This document shows positions 25,445 to 33,707 of a stretch of DNA of 64,000 bases, piece after piece. This stretch comes from Bacteroidota bacterium (GTDB lineage: Bacteria > Bacteroidota > Bacteroidia > Chitinophagales > UBA10324): the NCBI GenBank assembly GCA_014190575.1, contig BJGQ01000006.1, positions 1 to 64,000 on the forward strand. Reading direction: 5' to 3'. Position numbers and translations under genes: made by a program. The stretch's first letter is position 1; each line of letters opens with the position of its first letter. The notes under the pieces are model-generated. The model was not told the DNA's origin. It made no database searches and saw nothing but the letters and a program-made list of their open reading frames with translations.

Positions 25445-26986
25445 ATGCTGGTAAAAACTTATGGCTCTGCTGTATTCGGAATTGATGCGCAAACCATTAC
25501 AATCGAAACTTATTATGGAAGTGGTCAACTGAATTATGTGGTCGTTGGTTTACCCGATGGTGCTGTTCGCGAGAGCTTGTATCGAATAGAAGCAGCATTT
25601 AAAACTTGTGATTTAAAAATGCCGCGTCAACGGTTGGTAGTCAATCTTGCTCCTGCCGATATTAAAAAGGAAGGTTCAGCTTATGATTTACCAATGGCAA
25701 TTGGAATACTTGGTGTATCAGAACAAATCAATCTCGATTTATTAAATCAATATATAATCATGGGCGAACTTTCTCTTGATGGAAGTTTACGACCAATAAA
25801 AGGCGCTTTACCAATTGCCATTCAAGCACGAAAGGAGGAATACAAGGGATTTATTCTTCCGAAAGAAAATGCAAGGGAGGCTGCAATAGTCAGCAAGATT
25901 GATGTGTATGGAATGAGTCACATCAATGAAGTAATAGATTTTCTCAATGGGAAATCAAAACCAGAACCAATTTTTGTTGATACACGAAAGGAATTTGCAG
26001 AATCGCAGAACAGTATTGATTTTGATTTTTCAGAAGTTAAAGGTCAGGAAAATATTAAGCGCGCTATGGAAATTTCTGCAGCTGGGGGTCACAATGTTAT
26101 TTTAATTGGTCCACCCGGGGCAGGAAAAACCATGCTTGCGAAAAGATTGCCAACCATTCTTCCGCCACTTTCACTTTCAGAAGCTTTGGAGACAACAAAG
26201 ATTCATTCAGTTGCTGGAAAATTACCTGCAGATACTGCTCTTGTTTCATTGCGTCCATTTCGTTCACCGCATCATACGATTAGCGATGTGGCATTAGTTG
26301 GAGGGGGAAATAATCCGCAACCAGGAGAAATTTCTCTTGCACACAATGGCGTTTTATTTTTAGATGAGTTGCCGGAGTTTAAAAGAACAGTGTTGGAAGT
26401 TTTGCGTCAACCAATGGAGGAGCGCAAAGTCACAATATCACGAGCGCGATTTTCAGTTGATTACCCATCTAGTTTTATGTTGATAGCTTCTATGAATCCA
26501 TGTCCATGCGGGTATTACAATCATCCTGAAAAAGAATGTGTATGTGCCCCGGGAGTTGTTCAGAAATACTTGAATAAAATTTCAGGACCATTACTCGACC
26601 GGATTGATTTGCATGTTGAAGTAACTCCTGTTCCATTTTCAGAATTATCATCTAAATCACTTTCCGAAAAAAGTGAATCAATTCGCGAGCGTGTAGTGAA
26701 AGCAAGAAACATTCAAATAGAAAGATTTAAAGAAAAGAAAAACATACACAGCAATGCGCAAATGGAAAGCAAGCAGGTGCGCGAAATATGCAAGCTCACT
26801 TCGGCAGGCGAAACACTATTAAAAACTGCAATGGAACGATTGAATTTATCGGCGCGTGCATACGACAGAATATTAAAAGTTGCAAGAACAATTGCCGACC
26901 TTTCTGATAGCGAGGATATAAAAACCGAACATCTTGCTGAAGCAATTCACTACCGAAGTTTGGACAAGGAAAACTGGGCTGGATAA
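25445..26986 (+). CDS. comM: YifB/ComM-family AAA+ ATPase (Mg-chelatase-like)
   Basis: This 513-residue protein has the three-part ComM layout. An N-terminal Lon-protease-like S5 domain (about 1-170, with VVGLPDGAVRES and KEGSAYDLPMAIGIL) is followed by an AAA+ ATPase with Walker A GPPGAGKTMLAKRLP, GEISLAHNGVLFLDELPEF (Walker B) and SMNPCPCGYYNHP. The C-terminal lid domain contains LNLSARAYDRILKVARTIADL. ComM is a hexameric helicase that drives branch migration during natural transformation in some bacteria. It is often misnamed magnesium chelatase; no chelatase partner genes are present here. Confidence 0.93.
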   Translation: MLVKTYGSAVFGIDAQTITIETYYGSGQLNYVVVGLPDGAVRESLYRIEAAFKTCDLKMPRQRLVVNLAPADIKKEGSAYDLPMAIGILGVSEQINLDLLNQYIIMGELSLDGSLRPIKGALPIAIQARKEEYKGFILPKENAREAAIVSKIDVYGMSHINEVIDFLNGKSKPEPIFVDTRKEFAESQNSIDFDFSEVKGQENIKRAMEISAAGGHNVILIGPPGAGKTMLAKRLPTILPPLSLSEALETTKIHSVAGKLPADTALVSLRPFRSPHHTISDVALVGGGNNPQPGEISLAHNGVLFLDELPEFKRTVLEVLRQPMEERKVTISRARFSVDYPSSFMLIASMNPCPCGYYNHPEKECVCAPGVVQKYLNKISGPLLDRIDLHVEVTPVPFSELSSKSLSEKSESIRERVVKARNIQIERFKEKKNIHSNAQMESKQVREICKLTSAGETLLKTAMERLNLSARAYDRILKVARTIADLSDSEDIKTEHLAEAIHYRSLDKENWAG

Positions 26987-27050
26987 ATTAAATTGTTGAG
27001 ATTAAATTCTAAAATAATTTGATATAAAATTTATTACTGAGTGATTCATC

Positions 27051-28529
27051 GTGCACAATCGATTATTTTTTTTTTTCCGAAGCAACAATCCGATTTTGAA
27101 TCTGGTATTAATAATTGCGCTTCTTTACCAGATAATTCTGCATTTCTGTATTCCTGTTTTGCCTCACTACCTCAACGATCCTGCTTGGTACTTTATGTAC
27201 CTACATTACTTTACTACCGGGGAATGGATTCAGGAAGAATTATATCCATCGTTTCATCAACCGGTTTTGTATTACAGTTCTCTTGGATATTCGGTTGCAC
27301 ATTACATAACATATCTATTCAGCAGAATCCTGGAACTGCCATCAGCAACATTGCTTTCACATTTACAATTTATACTTTATCTTACCACTGCGCGGATGGT
27401 TTTTCTTTTAACCAGACGACAAGCTGGCCAGCAGACAGGATTAATTGTGTCATTAGCGTTCTTCTGGTTTATACCATTTTTTAATTATGCGCATCTTGCT
27501 ATGTCAGAAACATGGTTCATTGCTGGTTTTTTATTTGTTATTTTTTTGTTCGACCAATCAATTCAATATAAGAGTAAATATTTTATTGCAGCAACTTTTA
27601 CAATGGCAGGTTATATATTTCTGGTTCGACCTATAGCTGGTGTATTATTCCCAATATTGATATTTCTTTTTTTATTTTTTGCTCAATCAGAATTCAAACT
27701 GAAAACAATATTATTATCCAGCGTTTTATTTTTTTGTTTTCCGGTTACCCAATCAGTTTTTAACAAAATTGAATTCAATACCTGGAATTTACGAGAAGGC
27801 TTTGGCTGGAATTTATGGAACCGAGTAATATTTACAGATAATCATTTTCCTGAACACTCGACAGCCACAATTGCATTAGCAAAGAAATTGAACTTACCAG
27901 ATTTTGTCCCTTCAAAAGGGCATTGGTGGGAAGTAACAAGTCAACTTTCAAACTTAGGTTTACAGCCACACGAAATACAAGATTTTTGTTTGAAAGTTGA
28001 CCTCGAAGGAATTAATGAATATTCATTGCAATACACTTTAAATACTTTGAAGTTTGGCATTTTGGAATTACCCTTTGATCCTCAGGATGCTGAAGGTGTT
28101 TTTCCTGAAATTGAAAACTATAAAAGTTATATAATCAATTATAGAAGCAAGCATCACATGCCGTTGGTTATTGAATTAGAAAAACAAAATTTTAATTTTT
28201 CAGCATTCAGAAACGCAATGCTTTCTTCCTACAACAGTTGGAACAATATTTATAGTTTGATTTCTAAAAAGTTATTGTACTATTTTTTAAATACTTCCTT
28301 GTGGATTGGCTTGATACTTCAATGTGTAAAAAAATATAAAGGTCAATTCATTAACCCAACATTTCTATTAATGCTTGTACTTCCATTTGCAATTTCAATT
28401 GGGTCATGCGCTTTTGAGGTTTTACACGACAGATATTTTTTACCTGGAATTTTATTAGAGTTAATGGCAACAGGAATTTTAATTTCATCTGGAGTTAAGT
28501 TTTTGATAAAAAGTAAAATAGTGAGATGA
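27051..28529 (+). CDS. polytopic membrane protein, possible GT-C-type glycosyltransferase
   Basis: This 492-residue protein has roughly nine to ten hydrophobic segments spread over its length, with a soluble stretch at about residues 255-370. The layout (an early loop NDPAWYFMYLHYFTTGEW, later a membrane-edge AMSETWFIAG) resembles GT-C mannosyltransferase-like proteins that use lipid-linked sugars. No firm family signature is seen, so the assignment is weak. The start is a GTG at 27051. The next gene overlaps its end by 4 nt (ATGA), so they are cotranscribed. Confidence 0.5.
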   Translation: MHNRLFFFFRSNNPILNLVLIIALLYQIILHFCIPVLPHYLNDPAWYFMYLHYFTTGEWIQEELYPSFHQPVLYYSSLGYSVAHYITYLFSRILELPSATLLSHLQFILYLTTARMVFLLTRRQAGQQTGLIVSLAFFWFIPFFNYAHLAMSETWFIAGFLFVIFLFDQSIQYKSKYFIAATFTMAGYIFLVRPIAGVLFPILIFLFLFFAQSEFKLKTILLSSVLFFCFPVTQSVFNKIEFNTWNLREGFGWNLWNRVIFTDNHFPEHSTATIALAKKLNLPDFVPSKGHWWEVTSQLSNLGLQPHEIQDFCLKVDLEGINEYSLQYTLNTLKFGILELPFDPQDAEGVFPEIENYKSYIINYRSKHHMPLVIELEKQNFNFSAFRNAMLSSYNSWNNIYSLISKKLLYYFLNTSLWIGLILQCVKKYKGQFINPTFLLMLVLPFAISIGSCAFEVLHDRYFLPGILLELMATGILISSGVKFLIKSKIVR

Positions 28530-29428
28530 AAACAGTTCTCATAACCGGTGCTTCAGGATTAATCGGAAAACGATTGACTGAAATCTTATTGGAGAAAGGA
28601 TTTATTGTTCGGCATCTCTCCAGAAAAAATGGCGATGGAATTATTCCGACTTTTATCTGGAACATTGAAAACATGGTAATTGATGTAAAAGCATTTGAAA
28701 ATGTGGATGCAATTATTCATTTAGCAGGTATAAATGTTGGCGATAAAAGATGGACTGCTTCGTATAAAAATGAAATTCTTAATAGCAGAATTATTAGTTC
28801 TGATTTATTGGTGAAGTCTCTAAAAGAAACCTCTAACCTAATAAAGACAATTGTCAGTGCATCCGCAATCGGTTATTATGGAAACCGTTCAAATGAAATT
28901 TTGAATGAAAATACAAAACCGGCTAAAGATTTTTTTGGCAAAACATGCATAGCTTGGGAAGAAACTGTTCGCAAAGCAGAAGAAATAAATATTCGGACAG
29001 TTCAATTAAGAACCGGAATTGTATTATCAAAAAATGGAGGTGCATTAACAGAATTAATCAAGCCACTACAATTTTTTATAAAGCCAATATTTTACCCAGG
29101 AACTCAGATTTATAGCTGGATACACATTGATGATTTGTGCAACGCATATATTCATGCCATTGAAAATGAAAACATGAATGGAGCATACAACGCAGTTGCA
29201 CCGAACACAATTTCATATTCTGTTATAATGAATGAAATTGCCTTGATAAAGAAACGGAAAGTATTCCCTTTTCAGGTATTCAACTGGATGCTTAGAATTA
29301 TAATAGGAGAATTTGCCGATTCACTTTATCAAAACATAAATTGTTCAAGTAAAAGGCTGGAGGCCACAGGATTTCAATTTCAATTTCCAGAAATTAAAAT
29401 GGCACTCGAAAATTTATTTAGAAAATAA
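28526..29428 (+). CDS. TIGR01777/YfcH-family NAD-dependent epimerase (atypical SDR)
   Basis: This 300-residue Rossmann protein starts with the NAD(P)-binding motif ITGASGLIGKRLTEILL. It has the family features HLSRKNGD, IHLAGINVGDKRWTASYKNEI, SASAIGYYG (active-site Tyr region) and a C-terminal DUF1731-like end (FPFQVFNWMLRIIIGEFADS). SDR39U1/YfcH proteins are conserved, but their substrate is not established. Translationally coupled to the preceding membrane protein gene. Confidence 0.88.
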   Translation: MKTVLITGASGLIGKRLTEILLEKGFIVRHLSRKNGDGIIPTFIWNIENMVIDVKAFENVDAIIHLAGINVGDKRWTASYKNEILNSRIISSDLLVKSLKETSNLIKTIVSASAIGYYGNRSNEILNENTKPAKDFFGKTCIAWEETVRKAEEINIRTVQLRTGIVLSKNGGALTELIKPLQFFIKPIFYPGTQIYSWIHIDDLCNAYIHAIENENMNGAYNAVAPNTISYSVIMNEIALIKKRKVFPFQVFNWMLRIIIGEFADSLYQNINCSSKRLEATGFQFQFPEIKMALENLFRK

Positions 29429-29496
29429 AAATTTTTATAAATGTCAAATGAGAATAAAAAATATTTTCAAAAAAAACAAAAAACTGATAACTAAAA

Positions 29497-30270
29497 ATGA
29501 GAAAGTATTTTCGCCACATGCGAAAACTCAGCCTACTGTTTTGTTTGCTCTCTCTAAATTCCGTTGCTCAAAAAAAAACCAACATCAAAGACACTTTGGT
29601 TAATGCGCGAATCATCAGTGCGGCTTATACTTACCAGGTTCCTGCGGCTGATATGGCAAAAAGATTTGGAGTCGGAAGCGCGATTGAAGGAAGTTTTCTA
29701 TTCAAATTCGGGAAGAACTGGTTGATTGGGGCAACAGGAAGCTTTTTGTTCAGTGCCAATGTTCGTGAAGACACCATTCTTGATGCATTAAAAACATCGT
29801 CGGGAAATTTTATAAATAACAGTGGCATTTATTCTTCCATTGTTTTAAACGAACGAGGATATTTAATACAAGGAAAATTCGGAAAAATTATCCCAGCTTT
29901 TCATATCAATCCTAATTCAGGAATTATGGCCACTATTGGTGTGGGATTCATTCAACACAAAATAAGAATTCAGGAAATCGGAAATGACCTTCCGCAATTT
30001 GCAGGTGATTATGTGAAAGGGTACGACCGGTTAACTAATGGAATTTGCACCAGCCAGTTTTTAGGATTTGCTCATTTTGACCCTAGAAAATTATTGAATT
30101 TTTATACCGGAATTGAAGTAACAGAAGGTTTCACACAAAATCGGCGCGATTGGAATTTTGATTCTTATGCTCGCGATGATTCGAAGCGATTGGATATTTT
30201 AATTGGATTAAAACTCGCATGGTTTCTTCCACTTTATGGGCGCACTTACCAGGAATTTTATACGCATTAA
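29497..30270 (+). CDS. exported protein of unknown function, probable outer-membrane beta-barrel
   Basis: This 257-residue protein has an N-terminal leader (SLLFCLLSLNSVAQ). The start may be the ATG at 29497 or the one at 29518; the second gives a more normal signal peptide. The mature part has alternating hydrophobic strands rich in Gly and aromatic residues and ends with a hydrophobic strand (KLAWFLPLYG), as in small outer-membrane barrels. I do not recognise a named domain. Its stop overlaps the waaA start by one base (TAATG), which links it to lipopolysaccharide assembly by context. Confidence 0.6.
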   Translation: MRKYFRHMRKLSLLFCLLSLNSVAQKKTNIKDTLVNARIISAAYTYQVPAADMAKRFGVGSAIEGSFLFKFGKNWLIGATGSFLFSANVREDTILDALKTSSGNFINNSGIYSSIVLNERGYLIQGKFGKIIPAFHINPNSGIMATIGVGFIQHKIRIQEIGNDLPQFAGDYVKGYDRLTNGICTSQFLGFAHFDPRKLLNFYTGIEVTEGFTQNRRDWNFDSYARDDSKRLDILIGLKLAWFLPLYGRTYQEFYTH

Positions 30271-31526
30271 TGGATTCGGCTTTTGTTTTTATTTATGATT
30301 TAGCCATTCAATTTTATTTACTAGCCATTCGTGTTTCTTCTTCGTTCAATCCAAAAGCCAAACAGTTTATAAATGGAAGAAAAAATTTATTAAATGAAAT
30401 AAAAGATGCAATTCATAAAAATGAATATATCGTTTGGATGCATTGTGCTTCGGTTGGAGAATACGAGCAAGGCCGACCGGTCATTGAAAAACTGAAAGCT
30501 GAAAACAATAACATAAAAGTGTTACTCACTTTTTTTTCTCCAAGTGGTTATTTGCAACGAAAAAATAGTTCTGAAGCTGATTATATTTTCTACTTACCAA
30601 TTGATACAAAAAAAAATGCTGAAAATTTTATCAGGATAATAAACCCACAGTTCGTCATTTTTGTGAAATACGAATTCTGGTTTCATCATTTGATCGAACT
30701 GAAGAAAAAGAATATTCCTACCATTCTCATATCCGGAATTTTCAGAAGAGAGCAATTGTTTTTCCGATGGTTTGGGAAACCTTTTCTAGCAGTAATTAAA
30801 TCATTTAATAAAATATTTGTTCAGGATAAAAATTCATTTGCACTATTAAATGAATTTGCATTGACAAATGCAGTTCTTTCTTCCGATACCAGATTTGATC
30901 GGGTTCTTCAGGTAAAAAACAATTCAAAGCAATTTCCGGAAATAGAAAAATTCTGTTTCGATAATAAAGTAATAATTGCAGGAAGCACCTGGCCTGAAGA
31001 TGAAAAATTACTTATTCAATTTATTACGCAACAAAAAAAATCAGGGTTGAAATGGATAATTGCGCCGCATGAAATCTCTGAAAAACATATTGGTTCCTTA
31101 ATTAATCAACTTGGAGAAAAAACAATTCGGTTTTCACAAATTCAAAACGCAAGCAACGACAAACAATTTTTAGTGATAGATAATATCGGAATGCTGAGTA
31201 GCATTTATCAATATGGAACAATAGCTTATGTTGGAGGAGGATTTGGAAAAGGAATTCATAATATTTTAGAAGCCTCAGTTTATGGTGTTCCTGTTTTGTT
31301 CGGACCGAATTATAAAAAATTTCGTGAAGCAAATGATTTGATTCAAACTGAAAGTTGTTTCTCTATTCAAAATGAAAATGAATTTGATTTCAAAATCAAT
31401 CAATTGCTGAATGATAAAAAATTATATTCCGAATGTTCAATTGGTTGTTACGATTATGTAAAAAATAATTCTGGCGCAACTGATCAAATAGTCCAATACA
31501 TCAAAAAAGAAATTTTTAAAAAATAA
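30270..31526 (+). CDS. waaA: 3-deoxy-D-manno-octulosonic acid (Kdo) transferase
   Basis: WaaA adds Kdo from CMP-Kdo to lipid IVA at the inner membrane. The chosen ATG at 30270 overlaps the upstream stop and gives MDSAFVFIYDLAIQFY, the usual hydrophobic N-terminal anchor; the total is 418 residues. The GT30 signature is clear: WMHCASVGEYEQGRPVIEKL with the catalytic Glu, FVKYEFWFHHLIELKKKNIPT, AGSTWPEDEKLL, and YVGGGFGKGIHNILEASVYGVPVLFGPNY. It is a partner to the lpx genes at 58455-61773. Confidence 0.95.
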   Translation: MDSAFVFIYDLAIQFYLLAIRVSSSFNPKAKQFINGRKNLLNEIKDAIHKNEYIVWMHCASVGEYEQGRPVIEKLKAENNNIKVLLTFFSPSGYLQRKNSSEADYIFYLPIDTKKNAENFIRIINPQFVIFVKYEFWFHHLIELKKKNIPTILISGIFRREQLFFRWFGKPFLAVIKSFNKIFVQDKNSFALLNEFALTNAVLSSDTRFDRVLQVKNNSKQFPEIEKFCFDNKVIIAGSTWPEDEKLLIQFITQQKKSGLKWIIAPHEISEKHIGSLINQLGEKTIRFSQIQNASNDKQFLVIDNIGMLSSIYQYGTIAYVGGGFGKGIHNILEASVYGVPVLFGPNYKKFREANDLIQTESCFSIQNENEFDFKINQLLNDKKLYSECSIGCYDYVKNNSGATDQIVQYIKKEIFKK

Positions 31527-31527
31527 T

Positions 31528-32361
31528 TCAGACTAAAAATCTGCGCTCTACAATATTGTAGAATTCAGCAACCATTTCATCCTGAGTGTTCCAGTGAAGG
31601 CGGTTGCGCAATGAATTTTCGATATAATCCATCGCTTCATCATAATTACTGCTGTTGTTAATTTTTTCTATCGATTCATCATACAGCCTCGCATCGTTAT
31701 TGAATAAAAAGTTGATGTATGAAAATCGCTTGTTCAAACCAATAAAAGTTTTCAAATCTTTAATCGGTGCCTTCCTCAATTTATCATTCAACTCAGTGTG
31801 CGGCTGATTCAGTTTTTCATTTACCGTTGGTTTTGATCCCTGTGCTGAATAAATATCCGAAACAGTTTTTTGCGTTCCCTTTCCAGAATACGATTGATTC
31901 AATGATTGTCCGGGATTACTTTTCAATATTGCATCATCGTTGTTTGAATATCGCGCACCATTGCTGTTTGTACCATTACCATTACCATTTCCATTTTGTG
32001 CACCATTAGTTAATGGAACGGTTGGAATTTGTTGCTGAGGCTTTGGCGATTCTACTGGCGGTGGAGCAGGTTGTTGAAGAGGAGGAATATATTGTTGTGG
32101 TGGAGGAGCAGAAGGTTGCTGATAATATTGTTGTGGTTGCTGCGGTTGCTGATACTGTGGTGGAAATTGTTGAGTCATGCTTGACTGCGGATGGTCAACT
32201 GGCAATGAGAGTGTAAGTTCATACAATTCACGAACATAATTGAGCAATAAATCTTTATCAATTTTATTTATTACTCCATTATTAAACTGAATAGACTGAA
32301 ACAGGTAGTTGACTTTTTCAATCAATACCGAAATTTTCGTTTCTGTTTTTATATCAGCCAT
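31528..32361 (-). CDS. conserved protein with Gln/Pro-rich linker, unknown function
   Basis: This 277-residue protein has no signal peptide or membrane segment. It has three parts: an N-terminal helical region (about 1-57), a low-complexity linker rich in Gln, Pro and then Gly-Asn repeats (about 60-140), and a C-terminal helical domain (about 190-277). The last part contains IKDLKTFIGLNKRFSYINFLF, then YDEAMDYIENSL and a C-terminal EFYNIVERRF. I recall such proteins beside waaA in Bacteroidota, but no function is known. It converges on waaA with one base between them. The helical ends joined by a flexible linker suggest a scaffold or adaptor (inference). Confidence 0.65.
   Translation of the reverse strand: MADIKTETKISVLIEKVNYLFQSIQFNNGVINKIDKDLLLNYVRELYELTLSLPVDHPQSSMTQQFPPQYQQPQQPQQYYQQPSAPPPQQYIPPLQQPAPPPVESPKPQQQIPTVPLTNGAQNGNGNGNGTNSNGARYSNNDDAILKSNPGQSLNQSYSGKGTQKTVSDIYSAQGSKPTVNEKLNQPHTELNDKLRKAPIKDLKTFIGLNKRFSYINFLFNNDARLYDESIEKINNSSNYDEAMDYIENSLRNRLHWNTQDEMVAEFYNIVERRFLV
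31972..31995. repeat. 6-bp tandem repeat (ACCATT, four imperfect units)
   Basis: Three exact ACCATT units and one TCCATT encode the Asn-Gly run of the linker in the Gln/Pro-rich protein. In-frame length variation would not disrupt the gene. Confidence 0.7.
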
Positions 32362-32542
32362 TTCTTTTTCAGGGGGTGTAAAGTTATGCTTTCAAATCCT
32401 GTTTTTGAATTTTAAATTTAAGACTCTTACATTTTCCTTTTTAACGCAGTTTCCAACCAAATGATTTATGTTTCCAAAACATTCTGTTCATTATTGGAAA
32501 AGATTTGTGAATTTTCGCATCCCGAATTTTAAAACTCATTAC

Positions 32543-33118
32543 ATGTTTATTGAACCTCACATACGACAACAACAAACAGGTTGGATTGAAGTGATTTGCG
32601 GCTGTATGTTTTCCGGTAAAACTGAAGAACTCATTCGCCGTTTGAAGCGTGCAAGAATTGCCAACCAGAAAGTGGAGATTTTTAAGCCACAGATTGATAC
32701 CCGTTATCACAGCAGCAACATTGTGTCGCATGACGAAAATTATATTTCATCTACTCCGGTTTCAAACTCCCAAAATATTTTGTTGCTTGCAAACGAAATT
32801 GAAGTGATTGGAATTGATGAAGCACAATTTTTTGATGGAGAACTACCAATGGTTTGCGATAAGTTAGCAGCAAAAGGTGCGAGAGTAATTATTGCTGGTT
32901 TGGATATGGATTTTACAGGAAAACCTTTTGGACCAATGCCGCAACTTTTAGCAAGAGCAGAATACATTACAAAGGTACATGCAATTTGTATGATTTGCGG
33001 AAACTTAGCTTCCTATTCTTTTCGAAAATCAAAATACGATGCTACTGTTTTGCTCGGCGAAAAGGACCATTACGAACCACGATGCCGTCATTGTTTTGAT
33101 AAAGGAATGAAGAACTAA
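32543..33118 (+). CDS. tdk: thymidine kinase (type II)
   Basis: Thymidine kinase phosphorylates thymidine to dTMP in nucleotide salvage. The ATG at 32543 ([20 protein letters not shown]) is preferred over the upstream ATG at 32468, whose extra 25 residues are not family-like; this gives 191 residues. Motifs: P-loop [19 protein letters not shown], the Walker B region [13 protein letters not shown], the lasso region [23 protein letters not shown], and the zinc ribbon with CMIC and CRHC pairs. Confidence 0.94.
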   Translation: MFIEPHIRQQQTGWIEVICGCMFSGKTEELIRRLKRARIANQKVEIFKPQIDTRYHSSNIVSHDENYISSTPVSNSQNILLLANEIEVIGIDEAQFFDGELPMVCDKLAAKGARVIIAGLDMDFTGKPFGPMPQLLARAEYITKVHAICMICGNLASYSFRKSKYDATVLLGEKDHYEPRCRHCFDKGMKN

Positions 33119-33191
33119 TTTGATGATTTGATGATGAAATAACTTTTGAAAAACACTTGGATAATTCACTATTTACAATTAACTATTCACA

Positions 33192-33695
33192 ATGAAAAAA
33201 CTATTTCTAATTCGCCATGCAAAATCAAGTCATGATGATTTAAAAATGAAGGACATTGACCGCATACTTAACCAACGGGGGAAAGAAGATGCGCCGATGA
33301 TGGGGAAAATTTTGAAAGAAAAGGGTGTGACGCCCGATTTGATTTTCAGTAGTCCTGCGGCGCGCGCGATGGAAACAGCGAAATTATTTTCGAAAGAATT
33401 AAACTTTCCTGTTGATTCAATTTTAATTGATTCGGTTTTGTATTCATTCAATCAGAGTTTGATTTTATCGTTCATCATGTCAATTGATTCATCAGCTGAA
33501 ACTGTTTTGTTGTTCAGTCACAATCCTACTTTTCATGAACTGGCAAATTATTTTACTCGAAATAAAGTTCCATCAATGCCTACTTGTTGCATTGTTGGAA
33601 TTGAATTTCTCACTGACAAATGGGATGAAATTGAAGAAAGCGAAAAGCACTTGGTACTTTATGAATATCCCAAAAAATATAAAGGAGATGAATAA
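33192..33695 (+). CDS. sixA: SixA-like histidine phosphatase
   Basis: This 167-residue protein has the RHxK phosphatase motif FLIRHAKSSHDD (catalytic His9) and SSPAARAMETAKLF. The second active-site histidine is in VLLFSHNPTFHEL. The length matches SixA, which removes phosphate from Hpt-domain histidines. A hybrid kinase with an Hpt domain occurs at 17538, but a link is only a guess. It lies 12 nt upstream of ppk and is probably cotranscribed with it. Confidence 0.88.
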   Translation: MKKLFLIRHAKSSHDDLKMKDIDRILNQRGKEDAPMMGKILKEKGVTPDLIFSSPAARAMETAKLFSKELNFPVDSILIDSVLYSFNQSLILSFIMSIDSSAETVLLFSHNPTFHELANYFTRNKVPSMPTCCIVGIEFLTDKWDEIEESEKHLVLYEYPKKYKGDE

Positions 33696-33707
33696 ATTTT
33701 CAGCAAT

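Noticed and set aside
25445-26986. Magnesium chelatase subunit
   Set aside because: The Lon-like N-terminal domain and the CPCG motif identify ComM/YifB; no chlorophyll or cobalamin chelatase genes are nearby.
27041-27484. 147-codon open frame overlapping the membrane protein gene at 27051
   Set aside because: Same strand, other frame, low-complexity translation and no family motif; the 27051 frame has regular membrane segments and couples to the next gene.
32013-32216. Val/Glu-rich open frame antisense to the Gln/Pro linker
   Set aside because: It arises from the CAA/CCA repeats of the coding strand; composition is explained by the repeat.
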